A stretch of 64,000 nt of DNA from Pseudoalteromonas sp. A601 (lineage in GTDB: Bacteria > Pseudomonadota > Gammaproteobacteria > Enterobacterales > Alteromonadaceae). Each line of letters opens with the position of its first letter. Position 1 is the first letter of the stretch. Below are positions 42,449 through 52,590 of this stretch, piece after piece. The position numbers were made by a program, and so were the translations under genes. The stretch covers positions 124,001 through 188,000 of the forward strand of contig NZ_MXQF01000005.1 in assembly GCF_002165575.1 (NCBI RefSeq). The letters are read 5' to 3'. Below the pieces are notes generated by a model. That model saw nothing but the letters and a program-made list of their open reading frames with translations, was not told where the DNA came from and ran no database searches.

Positions 42449-44818
42449 ATGTCAAATATAGTAGATATTCCCACTGCGCTTGAGCTTAAAACCGAGCAAT
42501 TGAGTATTATTAACCAATTTTCATCCAGCTTATTACAGCTAGACAAACTTGATGAATTATTTGAATACGTTACAACTCAAGTAGTAAAGCGATTAGGTTT
42601 TGTCGATTGCGTTATCTATTTAGCCGACCATAGTCAAAACACTTTAAATGAAGTCGCCGCTATGGGCGTGTCAGCTATCGCCGCCGACTATTACATTGAA
42701 CGCAATACAATACCGTTTAATCAAGGTATTACTGGCTATGTAGCAACAACTGGCCAAGCAGTTATTATTGGTGATGTCAGTGCTGATGTGCGTTATATTG
42801 CTGATGCCCGCCCCGCCATGTCAGAGCTATGCGTGCCACTTATTTATAAAAGCAAAGTACTAGGGGTTATTGACTGCGAACACCCAAAGCGTAATTATTT
42901 TACCGATGCACACCTAGAAATACTAACGACTGTCGCACATCTTTTGAGTGCAAAAATCAACCAAGTACGCACAGTAAATAATTTACAAAAAACCGTAAAC
43001 CAGTTAAATGACGCGCAAAAGCTAGAAACCACCTTGTTACAAATAGCAAATTTAACTTATCAAGCAAGTGATTTGGATGCTTTTTTAGAGTCACTGCATA
43101 ATATTATGACCAACTTACTGCGCACTGATAACTTTTTGGTCGGCTTATATGATAAACATGTCGATGTACTCGAAATTGTTTATATTATCGAAGAAGGCGT
43201 TCGTTCTAATGCGCATAAAAAGATTTCAAAGCAGCAATTAAAACATACGGCTTCTTATTACTTGCTCACGGCAGAACAATCTTTACTACTAAATAAAAAA
43301 GAATACCAACAATATATTGATGCTGGGCATTTTCAAATGGTGGGTAGGCCGTCTGAGTCTTGGTTAGGTGTGCCTTTTACTGTTAATGATCACACCACTG
43401 GAGTTATTGTGGTACAGAGCTACCAAGAGCAATATCATTACAGCGAACATGATAGAGATATATTAACCTATGTTAGTCGCCAAATTAGTATGGCAATAGA
43501 CAGACAACTGTCGCGGCAAACGCTGGAATATAGAGCGCAACATGATGAACTTACCGGCTTGGCTAATCGCTCATTACTCATCGAAAAAATGCAACATGCC
43601 ATTTTGCAACTCGCGCAAACGACAAAAAAAATCAGCCATTGTTTGCTTTATTTAGACTTTGATCGCTTTAAAAGTATTAATGACTCATTGGGTCATGAAG
43701 TGGGTGACCATTTCCTTGTTACTATTTGCAAGGCTATTCAAAAGACGATGCGTAGTACAGATACATTTGCTCGATTAGGAGGCGATGAGTTTGCTATATT
43801 TATGGAAAATATAAGTCATAAAAATCAAGTAAACGAAGCATTGAAAAGGATTGCGACAGCGCTTGATGTACCACTCAATATCGACGGTCATTTGTTACAA
43901 GCATCCACTAGTATTGGCGTTGCATTTACCCATAGCGATAAAGACAAGGCCTATAAATTATTGCAACATGCCGACGCAGCGATGTATGAGGCTAAATCAT
44001 CTGGCCGAGGACAAGTTAAATTTTTCAATGGCACTATGCGTAAAAAGTTAAAAGCCCATGCTGATATTGAAAATGACTTGCAGCACGGTATCGAGCACGA
44101 TGACTTTGAGCTTTACTACCAACCCATATTTTCAATACAAACAAGTAAAGTTATCGGTTTTGAGGCGCTTGTGCGTTGGCATCATCCTAACAAAGGGTTT
44201 GTGTCACCGAACGACTTTATTCCTGTAGCTGAGCATACAGGGCAAATAATAAACCTAGATCTACACTTGCTCAATCTTGCAGCGAAACAAATTGCCGCTT
44301 GGACTAAGCAAGGCAAACGCTTTTTACGCATCACCGTTAATGTTTCATCCAGGCACTTTGCCAGCCTTGATTTTGTATCGCAAATCCACAGTCTTTACAA
44401 TAAATACCAGCTTCCATTAGGCTCCTTATGCCTCGAAATCACAGAGTCCGGTTTGATTGAAAACCTTGAGCTGGCTACTGAAATTATTGAAGGCCTAGCG
44501 CCTTTGAAAGTGAAATTATGTTTGGATGATTTTGGCACTGGCTATTCTGCTTTAGGTTATCTACACCAACTACCTATCCACGTCCTTAAAATAGACAAAA
44601 GCTTCATAGATAATTTACAAGATAGCGCCAACCCTTTAGTCGAGGCTATTTTATCGCTTGCAGGTTCCCTTGAACTGGATGTTGTTGCAGAAGGAATTGA
44701 AACTCAAGCACAGCTTTCAATTTTACAAAATACGAAATGTAATTTTGGCCAAGGCTTTTTAAAGTCAAAGCCGTTACCAGCAAATGAAGCTATCAGACTT
44801 ATTGACGCGCCGCTTTAA
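42449..44818 (+). CDS. GAF-GAF-GGDEF-EAL c-di-GMP signalling protein
   Basis: The 789-residue cytosolic protein has two GAF domains (about 20-170 and 200-345), a GGDEF domain (about 365-525) with intact GGDEF at 444-448 and an EAL domain (about 540-785) with EAL at 572-574. Also seen are ENLELATEIIEGL and DDFGTGYSALGYL, which carry the metal-binding Asp pair, and KIDKSFI. It could both make and hydrolyse c-di-GMP, with the GAF domains sensing a small ligand. It stands alone; a bidirectional terminator follows. Confidence 0.92.
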   Translation: MSNIVDIPTALELKTEQLSIINQFSSSLLQLDKLDELFEYVTTQVVKRLGFVDCVIYLADHSQNTLNEVAAMGVSAIAADYYIERNTIPFNQGITGYVATTGQAVIIGDVSADVRYIADARPAMSELCVPLIYKSKVLGVIDCEHPKRNYFTDAHLEILTTVAHLLSAKINQVRTVNNLQKTVNQLNDAQKLETTLLQIANLTYQASDLDAFLESLHNIMTNLLRTDNFLVGLYDKHVDVLEIVYIIEEGVRSNAHKKISKQQLKHTASYYLLTAEQSLLLNKKEYQQYIDAGHFQMVGRPSESWLGVPFTVNDHTTGVIVVQSYQEQYHYSEHDRDILTYVSRQISMAIDRQLSRQTLEYRAQHDELTGLANRSLLIEKMQHAILQLAQTTKKISHCLLYLDFDRFKSINDSLGHEVGDHFLVTICKAIQKTMRSTDTFARLGGDEFAIFMENISHKNQVNEALKRIATALDVPLNIDGHLLQASTSIGVAFTHSDKDKAYKLLQHADAAMYEAKSSGRGQVKFFNGTMRKKLKAHADIENDLQHGIEHDDFELYYQPIFSIQTSKVIGFEALVRWHHPNKGFVSPNDFIPVAEHTGQIINLDLHLLNLAAKQIAAWTKQGKRFLRITVNVSSRHFASLDFVSQIHSLYNKYQLPLGSLCLEITESGLIENLELATEIIEGLAPLKVKLCLDDFGTGYSALGYLHQLPIHVLKIDKSFIDNLQDSANPLVEAILSLAGSLELDVVAEGIETQAQLSILQNTKCNFGQGFLKSKPLPANEAIRLIDAPL

Positions 44819-44842
44819 ACTATACTCCCCGCGCTAAGATAT

Positions 44843-44871
44843 AAAAAAGCCCTGAAAAATCAGGGCTTTTT
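44843..44871. terminator. Bidirectional terminator
   Basis: AAAAAGCCCTGA, loop AAAA, TCAGGGCTTTTT between the convergent GAF-GGDEF-EAL gene and the YjiH-like gene. T-runs lie on both sides. Confidence 0.9.
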
Positions 44872-44886
44872 ATTTACATTAAACTG

Positions 44887-46275
44887 CTAGCCAACTAACC
44901 AATGCGCCATCAAGGCAATTACCGGTAAAGTCACTAAAGTACGTAATATAAATACAATAAATAATTCCACGATATTTACTGGTATTTTACTGCCTAATAA
45001 TAGCGCTCCGACTTCTGACATATATATCAATTGCGTTACACTCATAGCCGCAATAATAAATCGCGTCACATCACTCTCTATTGAGCCTGCGGCTAAAATA
45101 GAAGGAATAAACATGTCAGCAAAACCAACCATTATTGTTTGTGCTGCGGCTTCTGCTTCAGGAACTTGAAGAAGCTCTAAAAATGGCACGAATGGCATAC
45201 CAAGATACTGAAATATAGGTGTATACTCAGCGATTATGAGTGCAAAGGTACCCACTGCCATAACCACAGGCAGCACAGCAAACACCATATCCAAGGCATT
45301 ATGAACTCCCTCTTGCAATGTACCTTTAAAACCTGGCGCTTTTTTAGCTTTTTCAAGTGCAACATCAAGTGAGTGTTTAAACAGAGTTTTACCTTCTGGG
45401 ACTAGCTCTGCATTACCATCAGGCTCAGAACCATCAATGTAGATATCTTTTTTAAACCTTAATGGGGGTAAACGCGGCACAATAATCGCGGCAACAACGC
45501 CAGCCAAACAGACGGTTAAATAAAAGGGTGCAAATAAATACTCAAGCTTAACTTGGCCAATCACCACCAAACAGAACGTGATAGACACAGCTGAGAACGT
45601 CGTACCGATGATTGCAGCTTCACGTTGAGTGTAATATTTATCTTCATATTGGCGTGCCGTCATCAAAATACCTACGCTTCCGTCACCTAACCAGGAGGCC
45701 ACACAATTTACAGCACTTCGTCCTGGTACACCAAATACAGGCCTCATTATCTTTGTCAATAAAGTACCTGCAAGTTCAAGCAGACCAAAGTTTAGTAATA
45801 GAGGTAATAATAAACCCGCTAAGATGAAAACTGAGAACAGTACTGGCAATAGATCTTTTAATACTAATAAACCGGTATTCTCCGAGCTAATTGCATGCGG
45901 CCCTACTTGAAAGTAAGTTAGCAGCACAAACGCCATACCAAATAAACGAGTAACTAACCAAATCCAACTGACATTAAATAAATGATTAAGTAGATGATAC
46001 TTCGTTAAACTTTTTGGTTTAAATAAACTAAAAATCAGGGACATAACACCTGTTATGCAAATAATAACTGCGATTACCTCTAATGCAATTTCACTAAATA
46101 AAGCCTGTATAGCTTTTGCCATAACAGCGATAGGAATTGTCATAATTTCCCCTGAAGGTACAGGAGTCATAAACAAAAACACACCAATTAACGAAGGAAT
46201 TAAAAAGGTTAACCACACCTTTAAATCATAGTTTGGCGCGACTGATTTAGGTGCTGGCGAATTAAACTGAGACAT
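44887..46275 (-). CDS. YjiH family membrane protein (nucleoside-recognition domain)
   Basis: The 462-residue protein has about ten hydrophobic helices, with two Gate/nucleoside-recognition-like regions (FGVPGRSAVNCVASWLGDGSVGILMTARQYE near 185-215 and the C-terminal VGFADMFIPSILAAGSIES). The ATG at 46275 (MSQFNSPAPKS) is chosen; the upstream MWFLQVEN codons lack a ribosome site. It is likely a transporter or a channel-like protein; substrate unknown. Confidence 0.78.
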   Translation of the reverse strand: MSQFNSPAPKSVAPNYDLKVWLTFLIPSLIGVFLFMTPVPSGEIMTIPIAVMAKAIQALFSEIALEVIAVIICITGVMSLIFSLFKPKSLTKYHLLNHLFNVSWIWLVTRLFGMAFVLLTYFQVGPHAISSENTGLLVLKDLLPVLFSVFILAGLLLPLLLNFGLLELAGTLLTKIMRPVFGVPGRSAVNCVASWLGDGSVGILMTARQYEDKYYTQREAAIIGTTFSAVSITFCLVVIGQVKLEYLFAPFYLTVCLAGVVAAIIVPRLPPLRFKKDIYIDGSEPDGNAELVPEGKTLFKHSLDVALEKAKKAPGFKGTLQEGVHNALDMVFAVLPVVMAVGTFALIIAEYTPIFQYLGMPFVPFLELLQVPEAEAAAQTIMVGFADMFIPSILAAGSIESDVTRFIIAAMSVTQLIYMSEVGALLLGSKIPVNIVELFIVFILRTLVTLPVIALMAHWLVG

Positions 46276-46342
46276 ATTTTCAACCTGTAGAAACCACAAA
46301 AAGAGCCAAAGCTCTTTTTGTGGTGATATTTTTATTGTTTAC

Positions 46343-47404
46343 TTAAATTTTTATACCGCGTTGACGCAACGCATTTTCTAATGCTTGTTGTAAGTCATTC
46401 ATAGTGCCCGGCTCTAAGGTTGTCCCCTCATCATCCATCCAAGTTAAACTTGTGCCACCCTCTTTTGTTCGGCTCACAAGGATTTGATACTGACCATCTT
46501 CAATTGGTAATTCAGCTAAATCTTCACCCCAAATTGAATCCCAAACACTTGATTCAGGTTTATTATAATCAGCAGTGATCAAACCACGTTCTTGATCAAT
46601 TTCAACAATCGTAAATGATAAACGCTCTAAAAAGCCTGAGAAACGGTCAAACACTGCAAAGTAATCTTGTTCGGTAACTAATGCCGCATTACCTTTATTA
46701 TCAAAGCCCATTTCAAGTGAGATAATGCCTTGATTTTTACGCATTTCAACTTCAAGCTGGCGGTAGCGATAATCAAACTCACCAATAATCTGGTTTAAAG
46801 CTCGCACTTCTAACTGCTGTTGTAATAACGGCGTTAATTCTTCGCTCTTGCTTTTATAATCCACTAGCTTAGAGGTTAAAGATGCCGTGCGCTGATGTGA
46901 TTTTTCTTCAATACTAAATATAAAGCGCTGCTGTGAAACTTCAGTTTCACTATCCCATAGCCAACCTTCCTCAGGTTGTATTATTGCGTACCAATCAGTT
47001 TCAACGCTGCCTAATAGCTTATCTTGCTTTACCGGTTTTGTTTGATGTTCAGCCAAAACAGCCTGAATCGAATCCCAAATAAACTCATCTAAATCGACAA
47101 TTCCATCATTTTTATCAAAATACACACGTGCTTGCTTATCTCCTTCTTCAACCCAGCTACCTTTAGCAATCGTCAACACCTGCGCTGGCGGACGGTAATT
47201 TGTTGAGTCAGGATTATTACTGTACTCCGCCACTTCCATTTTATAAGTGGGATCTTGCGCTGGTTGCGCTAATTGGCCTGGTACCTGTACAGGCTCACCG
47301 GCTTTATAGTTACGCTTATGATGCGCCTCGTCAGTAAAAACGCCACACCCTGATAAACTAACCAATACGCTTACAGTCAGCGCTTTTGGGATCCAATACT
47401 GCAC
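46343..47404 (-). CDS. bamC: Outer-membrane assembly lipoprotein BamC
   Basis: BamC is a subunit of the beta-barrel assembly complex. The 353-residue protein has a lipobox with Cys20 (LVSLSGC), an unstructured N-terminal segment with YKAGEPVQVPGQLAQPAQDP (BamD-binding in E. coli) and two helix-grip domains, the second containing VFDRFSGFLERL and DYNKPESSVWDSIWG. In many relatives dapA precedes bamC; here no dapA is seen. Confidence 0.9.
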   Translation of the reverse strand: MQYWIPKALTVSVLVSLSGCGVFTDEAHHKRNYKAGEPVQVPGQLAQPAQDPTYKMEVAEYSNNPDSTNYRPPAQVLTIAKGSWVEEGDKQARVYFDKNDGIVDLDEFIWDSIQAVLAEHQTKPVKQDKLLGSVETDWYAIIQPEEGWLWDSETEVSQQRFIFSIEEKSHQRTASLTSKLVDYKSKSEELTPLLQQQLEVRALNQIIGEFDYRYRQLEVEMRKNQGIISLEMGFDNKGNAALVTEQDYFAVFDRFSGFLERLSFTIVEIDQERGLITADYNKPESSVWDSIWGEDLAELPIEDGQYQILVSRTKEGGTSLTWMDDEGTTLEPGTMNDLQQALENALRQRGIKI

Positions 47405-47750
47405 AGATAATTCTCCTTAGCATACCCTTAATTGTTTTAACAAATATATGAGTGGGTTATGCCGATTTGGTTCAGTGTAAAATCAAGATTAACTTTACAT
47501 TTCTTATTTTTATGCAAACCCTATAAGAGTGGCAGCTTTTATTAAACTACCAGTGGTTATGCAAAATTTTAACTATGGTACTTTCCCATGCCATTAAAAA
47601 CAAGAAACACTGTGCTTTAAATAGTAGCTTAATGCAGATGTAGTGTAGTTTAGCGCTAAATTTGTGCTAAACTTCCGCGCCGTGCATGTGTATTTGCCGG
47701 CATAGCTCACTCTGGCTGTTATTACTAATATAACCTAGGTACTTGAATTC
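47405..47750. other. Divergent promoter region of bamC and gcvR
   Basis: No gene or dapA remnant is visible. An inverted repeat AGTTTAGC (47647-47654) / GCTAAACT (47666-47673) lies 80-100 bp before gcvR and could be a regulatory site or leader hairpin. Confidence 0.4.
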
Positions 47751-48284
47751 ATGACTGCTTTTTCAAATCATCAAATCGTTTTAACTGCTATTGGCGAAGA
47801 TCGCCCTGGTATCGTCAGCGAATTAACTCAATTAGTGAGTGACTGCCACTGCAATATTATTGACAGCCGTATCGCTATTTTAGGCAGTGAATTTACATTT
47901 ATTATGCTGTTAGCTGGCGATATGTCTGCAATAAGCCGTATTGAACATACATTACCAGTTAAAGGGATGGAGCTTGGTTTGCTTACCATGATGAAGCGTA
48001 CAGCCAGTCATACACAAAGTGAGTTTTGTGCAGGTTACACCCTAGAATACACAGGAATCGACACACCAGGCACACTCAGTAAAGTAACGCGCTTTTTTGC
48101 CGACAATCAAATAAGCATTTGCTCATTAAAATCAGATACGTATGATGAGCAAGAACAAACTAAAATGCGTTGCGAACTGGAGTTTAATATTCCTGTTGAT
48201 GTAAATATCGATGAATTTAAGATCGATTTTGAAGCCCTTTCTCGTACACTTGACGTAGATTATATTTTTAGACGTATTCGCTAA
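47751..48284 (+). CDS. gcvR: Glycine cleavage system regulator GcvR
   Basis: The 177-residue protein has two ACT domains (about 9-85 and 95-172), with AIGEDRPGIVSELTQLVSDC at the first and IDTPGTLSKVTRFFADNQISI at the second. GcvR binds GcvA and glycine to repress the glycine cleavage genes. It lies 10 bp before bcp, the usual gcvR-bcp pair. Confidence 0.9.
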   Translation: MTAFSNHQIVLTAIGEDRPGIVSELTQLVSDCHCNIIDSRIAILGSEFTFIMLLAGDMSAISRIEHTLPVKGMELGLLTMMKRTASHTQSEFCAGYTLEYTGIDTPGTLSKVTRFFADNQISICSLKSDTYDEQEQTKMRCELEFNIPVDVNIDEFKIDFEALSRTLDVDYIFRRIR

Positions 48285-48294
48285 GGAGCAAAAT

Positions 48295-48771
48295 ATGAAC
48301 GTGATTAGCCCATTACAAGCAGGTGATACCGCACCTGCTTTTAGCTTACAAAACCAAGATGGTGAAATAATCCAACTTGCTGAGCTACTTAAAGAGCAAC
48401 AAGTATTAGTGTATTTTTACCCTAAAGCATCCACTCCAGGGTGCACCGTTCAAGCTGAAAACTTACGTGATGAAAAAGCAGAACTTGCTAAATTAAATAC
48501 TCGAGTGGTAGGAATTAGCCCTGATCCTCTTAAGCGTTTAAAAAACTTTGAAACCAAAAAAGAATTAAATTTTGATCTGTTATCAGATGAAGATCACGCC
48601 ATTGCAGAAGCATTTGGTGTGTGGGGTTACAAGAAGTTTATGGGAAAAGAATACGAAGGTATCCATCGTTTAAGTTTTTTGATTGGCCAAGATGGCAAAA
48701 TCAAACACTTGTTTGATAAGTTTAAAACCAAAGACCATCATCAAGTTGTATTAGATTTTCTAAAAGACTAG
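48295..48771 (+). CDS. bcp: Peroxiredoxin Bcp (PrxQ)
   Basis: The 158-residue thioredoxin-fold peroxidase has Cys50 in the KASTPGCTVQAENLRD motif (TPGCT). In E. coli Bcp a second Cys five residues on acts as resolving Cys; here that position is Glu55 and the whole protein has no other Cys. It should therefore work as a 1-Cys enzyme reduced by an external thiol. It is cotranscribed with gcvR. Confidence 0.93.
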   Translation: MNVISPLQAGDTAPAFSLQNQDGEIIQLAELLKEQQVLVYFYPKASTPGCTVQAENLRDEKAELAKLNTRVVGISPDPLKRLKNFETKKELNFDLLSDEDHAIAEAFGVWGYKKFMGKEYEGIHRLSFLIGQDGKIKHLFDKFKTKDHHQVVLDFLKD

Positions 48772-48774
48772 ACT

Positions 48775-48801
48775 AAAAACCCCGAGTTTATCGGGGTTTT
48801 T
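48775..48801. terminator. Bidirectional terminator after bcp
   Basis: AAAAACCCCGA, loop GTTTA, TCGGGGTTTTT between convergent bcp and DUF3334 genes. Confidence 0.9.
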
Positions 48802-48812
48802 ACACTAAATAC

Positions 48813-49499
48813 TTAGAGTCCTAACTCCGCCATAAAGTCATCGTCAGCATCACCTGCTGCCTCTGCTTTGGCTGCTTGCTCTTTTGCCGCTTTTTGTTTT
48901 GCTTCATTTTCAATGATGTCATCAGGGTCTACAGCTTCACTAATATCAAAATCATGCAATTTAATGAACTCAGTTTTATCCATTGCTAATTCTAGATAGA
49001 ATATATTTTGCTTACTTGTGGTGAAGGTTACACGTCGTGCCTGTGGCCTATCCATCGTGGTATCAACAGAAATTTGCACTTGTTTATTGATTGCCATCAT
49101 TTTCGGTTGATTTTGTGTAATCGACGTATGTAACTGCTCGCGCACTTTTGAAGTAAAGTCGCCCACTATTTGATTCATTAACTCACCAAGTACATTTGAT
49201 ACATCGTCTGACAAATGGCTGTGTGCAATTTCTTCTTCCGGCATACCCATACTACGCATATAGTCATGGTAAATTTCCATTGCTGCTTGCGAAGTGAAGT
49301 TAGTGATTACCAACCCTGTAAACCCACCATCAAATAAAACAAAGCAACCAATATCAGGTCGCATACATGTGCGGGTTATTTTTTGTACCATCGCTGAATA
49401 GCTTATGCTGTTACCACTAGCCGATGACAGTACCCCGGTAACTGAATGACAAAGAGTAGATAAAATATCCTCAGTGCTAATCACTTTACTTTTGCTCAT
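48813..49499 (-). CDS. DUF3334 (CheX-like) protein
   Basis: The 228-residue protein has a region VSNVLGELMNQIVGDFTSKVREQL at about 100-123 with the E-x-x-N motif of CheC/CheX/FliY phosphatases. An Ala/Lys-rich acidic tail (about 195-228) ends FMAELGL. DUF3334 proteins occur in Vibrio, Shewanella and relatives. A chemotaxis or phosphatase role is inferred from the motif; no che gene is near. Confidence 0.75.
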   Translation of the reverse strand: MSKSKVISTEDILSTLCHSVTGVLSSASGNSISYSAMVQKITRTCMRPDIGCFVLFDGGFTGLVITNFTSQAAMEIYHDYMRSMGMPEEEIAHSHLSDDVSNVLGELMNQIVGDFTSKVREQLHTSITQNQPKMMAINKQVQISVDTTMDRPQARRVTFTTSKQNIFYLELAMDKTEFIKLHDFDISEAVDPDDIIENEAKQKAAKEQAAKAEAAGDADDDFMAELGL

Positions 49500-49617
49500 T
49501 AAAACGTCTCATTTTATACTTGTTATTGATTATTCTAGCCAAGCTACTGAAATTATCACTGACTATCCAGTATAAAATGCTAAAATAGCCTTATTATTTT
49601 TCAAAGAGACTGTTTGT

Positions 49618-50343
49618 GTGACTGTAAAAGACAGTATTTATGCCACAGAGCAAGCGGTCAAAGATTTTAGCTTTGACCAAAACGTAGTAGAAGTTTTCCC
49701 AGATATGATCCAGCGCTCGGTGCCAGGATACGCAACGATCGTCAGTACAATGGGTAAACTCGCTGGAGAATATGCCCAAAGTAACTCTAACTTATATGAT
49801 TTAGGTTGCTCATTGGGTGCCGTTACCTTAAGTATGCGCCGTAATATCCGTACTGATAACTGCCATATCATTGCAGTTGATAACTCCGAAGCCATGGTTG
49901 AACGTTGTAAGCTACATTTACAAGGTTTTCGCTCTGAAGTACCCGTCACTGTAACCCTTGGCGATATTAACGAGCTTAATATTGAAAATGCGTCGGTCGT
50001 TGCGATGAACTTTACTCTTCAGTTTATACCACCCGCACAACGTCACGCCGTACTTGAAAAAATTTACGCTAACTTAAAACCTGGTGGTGTATTGCTACTA
50101 AGTGAAAAAGTAAAAGGCGAAAACGAGCAATGCGATAATTTACTAATTGATTTACATCATGATTTTAAACGTCACAACGGCTATTCAGAACTAGAAATAA
50201 GCCAAAAACGTACAGCTATCGAAAATGTAATGCGACCAGATACATTAAGCGAGCATTACTCTCGCCTAAAAGAGATTGGCTTTAGTCAAACTCAAGTGTG
50301 GTACCAATGTTTTAACTTTTGCTCATTAGTTGCAATAAAGTAA
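49618..50343 (+). CDS. cmoA: Carboxy-S-adenosyl-L-methionine synthase CmoA
   Basis: CmoA makes carboxy-SAM from SAM and prephenate for tRNA wobble-uridine modification. The 241-residue Rossmann methyltransferase-type fold shows YDLGCSLGAVTLSMRRN at about 59-75, ViaVDNSEAMVERC, and the C-terminal WYQCFNFCSLVAIK. It uses a GTG start with GAGA upstream (TCAAAGAGACTGTTT). It lies 15 bp before cmoB. Confidence 0.94.
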   Translation: MTVKDSIYATEQAVKDFSFDQNVVEVFPDMIQRSVPGYATIVSTMGKLAGEYAQSNSNLYDLGCSLGAVTLSMRRNIRTDNCHIIAVDNSEAMVERCKLHLQGFRSEVPVTVTLGDINELNIENASVVAMNFTLQFIPPAQRHAVLEKIYANLKPGGVLLLSEKVKGENEQCDNLLIDLHHDFKRHNGYSELEISQKRTAIENVMRPDTLSEHYSRLKEIGFSQTQVWYQCFNFCSLVAIK

Positions 50344-50358
50344 TTTAGGAAATATTTA

Positions 50359-51327
50359 ATGTCTTCATGGTTTAACCAGTTTTACGCTGCAATTGCACAA
50401 ACACCTTTTAGCCACTGGCTCGAAACACTGCCGAGTCAATTAAAGCATTGGCAGAATGAAGCCAGCCATGGTGACTTACCTAAATGGCAAAAAGTGTTAA
50501 AAAACTTACCGCAAGTTCACACTAAGCACGTAAATATCACTGACAAAGTTGAAATTGGTGCTGCGGGTGAAATGAGCGAAGGTGAACAAAAACAAACAAC
50601 ACACCTGCTCAAGCGTATGATGCCATGGCGTAAAGGCCCCTTCAACGTTCATGGCATTGAGATTGATACCGAATGGCGCAGCGATTGGAAGTGGGACAGG
50701 TTATTACCCCATATTGAGCCCCTTAAAGGGCGCACAGTATTAGATATTGGCTGTGGCTCAGGCTATCACCTATGGCGAATGCGCGGAGAAGGTGCTGAAT
50801 TTGTTGTTGGTATCGACCCATCTGATTTGTTTTTGTGCCAGTTTCAAGCCATTAAACATTTCAATCCAGATGAAAACGTGCATTTACTTCCACTCGGAGT
50901 TGAAGCACTGCCAGAATTAAAAGCATTTGATACAGTTTTTTCGATGGGCGTGCTTTATCACCGTCGTTCACCAATTGATTTTTTAGCACAATTAAAAGCG
51001 CAGCTTCGCCCTGGTGGTGAGTTAGTTCTTGAGACACTCGTCATCGAAGGTGATGAGAATACCGTGTTAGTGCCAACTGACCGTTACGCAAAAATGCGAA
51101 ATGTATGGTTTATTCCAAGTACCGCTGCACTCAAGCTGTGGATGGAACGCGTCGGTTTTAAAGATGTGCAAGTTAAAGACTGTGCAATCACCACACTTGA
51201 AGAACAACGTAAATCAGATTGGATGGAAAACGAATCGCTGATCGACTTTTTAGACCCTGACGATATTAGTAAAACAATTGAAGGTTACCCTGCACCACTG
51301 CGGGCAATATTAACGGCTAAAGCCTAA
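50359..51327 (+). CDS. cmoB: tRNA U34 carboxymethyltransferase CmoB
   Basis: CmoB transfers the carboxymethyl group from carboxy-SAM to 5-hydroxyuridine-34, forming cmo5U. The 322 residues include [51 protein letters not shown] and the motif [20 protein letters not shown] (SAM-binding, about 122-141). The carboxy-SAM-specific Lys/Tyr/Arg residues lie in the conserved blocks. Second gene of the cmoAB pair. Confidence 0.95.
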   Translation: MSSWFNQFYAAIAQTPFSHWLETLPSQLKHWQNEASHGDLPKWQKVLKNLPQVHTKHVNITDKVEIGAAGEMSEGEQKQTTHLLKRMMPWRKGPFNVHGIEIDTEWRSDWKWDRLLPHIEPLKGRTVLDIGCGSGYHLWRMRGEGAEFVVGIDPSDLFLCQFQAIKHFNPDENVHLLPLGVEALPELKAFDTVFSMGVLYHRRSPIDFLAQLKAQLRPGGELVLETLVIEGDENTVLVPTDRYAKMRNVWFIPSTAALKLWMERVGFKDVQVKDCAITTLEEQRKSDWMENESLIDFLDPDDISKTIEGYPAPLRAILTAKA

Positions 51328-51537
51328 CAACAGTTTAAAAATACGAGGCAAATGGTGAAAGTGTATAGACTCATAACTTTCACCTTGCCACTTGAAACTT
51401 TACTTATGCGGACAACTGTCCTTGTCAATGTAGCTAAACTTATATTTGAACTAGCCGCGCACCGGCAATTGTTGTAAAATACGCGCGTTTCTAAGCATAC
51501 CACATGCAAAACCATGCAACTTATTTGAGGAAATCCT

Positions 51538-52590
51538 GTGAGCGAACAAAAACAGTCTCTAAGTTATAAAGACGCGGGCGTAGATATCGATGCCGGTAAC
51601 GCACTTGTTGAGCGTATTAAAGGCGTAGTTAAAAAAACCCGTCGTACTGAAGTTATGGGCGGAATTGGTGGTTTTGGCGCACTGTGCGAAATCCCAGAGG
51701 GTTACAAGCAACCAGTCTTAGTAGCAGGCACTGACGGTGTGGGTACTAAATTACGTTTGGCTATCGACCTGAAAAAACACGATACCGTGGGTATCGACTT
51801 AGTTGCTATGTGTGTGAATGACCTTATCGTTCAAGGTGCTGAACCATTATTCTTCTTAGATTACTACGCAACAGGTAAGCTTGATGTTGATACAGCTGCA
51901 GATGTTGTAACGGGTATTGGCAAAGGCTGTGAGCTTTCTGGTTGTGCTTTAATCGGTGGTGAAACTGCTGAAATGCCTGGCATGTACGAAGGTGAAGATT
52001 ACGACATGGCTGGTTTTTGTACTGGCGTGGTAGAAAAAGCCAACATTATTGATGGCACAAAAGTAGCTGCTGGCGACCAACTAATCGCACTTGCTTCAAG
52101 CGGCCCTCATTCAAACGGCTTTTCGTTAATTCGTAAAGTACTTGAAGTATCAAACGCTGATACTAACGCTGAGTTTGAAGGTAAAACACTGGGCGAAACA
52201 CTGCTTGAACCTACACGTATCTACGTTAAACAGTTGCTTGAATTGTTTAAGCAAGTAGATGTGCATGCCCTTTCCCACATCACCGGTGGTGGTTTTTGGG
52301 AAAATATCCCACGTGTATTACCTGAATCTGCAAAAGCAGTTGTAAAAGGTGATAGCTGGCAATGGCCTGGTATCTTCAACTGGTTACAAGAAAACGGTAA
52401 CATCACAACTCATGAAATGTACCGCACATTTAACTGTGGTGTAGGTATGGTTTTAGTGGTTCCTGCTGATAAACTTGAGCAAAGCTTAAGCATCTTAAAA
52501 GATCTTGGCGAAAATGCATGGCACCTTGGCGAAATCCAAGATGCTAAAGCAGGCGAAGAACAAGTAGAAATCCTAGGCGGCCGTGATTAA
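51538..52590 (+). CDS. purM: Phosphoribosylformylglycinamidine cyclo-ligase
   Basis: PurM forms aminoimidazole ribonucleotide (AIR) in purine synthesis. It has a GTG start with GAGGAAA upstream. The 350 residues include [67 protein letters not shown] and [13 protein letters not shown], all intact. Stop and purN start overlap by one base. Confidence 0.96.
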   Translation: MSEQKQSLSYKDAGVDIDAGNALVERIKGVVKKTRRTEVMGGIGGFGALCEIPEGYKQPVLVAGTDGVGTKLRLAIDLKKHDTVGIDLVAMCVNDLIVQGAEPLFFLDYYATGKLDVDTAADVVTGIGKGCELSGCALIGGETAEMPGMYEGEDYDMAGFCTGVVEKANIIDGTKVAAGDQLIALASSGPHSNGFSLIRKVLEVSNADTNAEFEGKTLGETLLEPTRIYVKQLLELFKQVDVHALSHITGGGFWENIPRVLPESAKAVVKGDSWQWPGIFNWLQENGNITTHEMYRTFNCGVGMVLVVPADKLEQSLSILKDLGENAWHLGEIQDAKAGEEQVEILGGRD

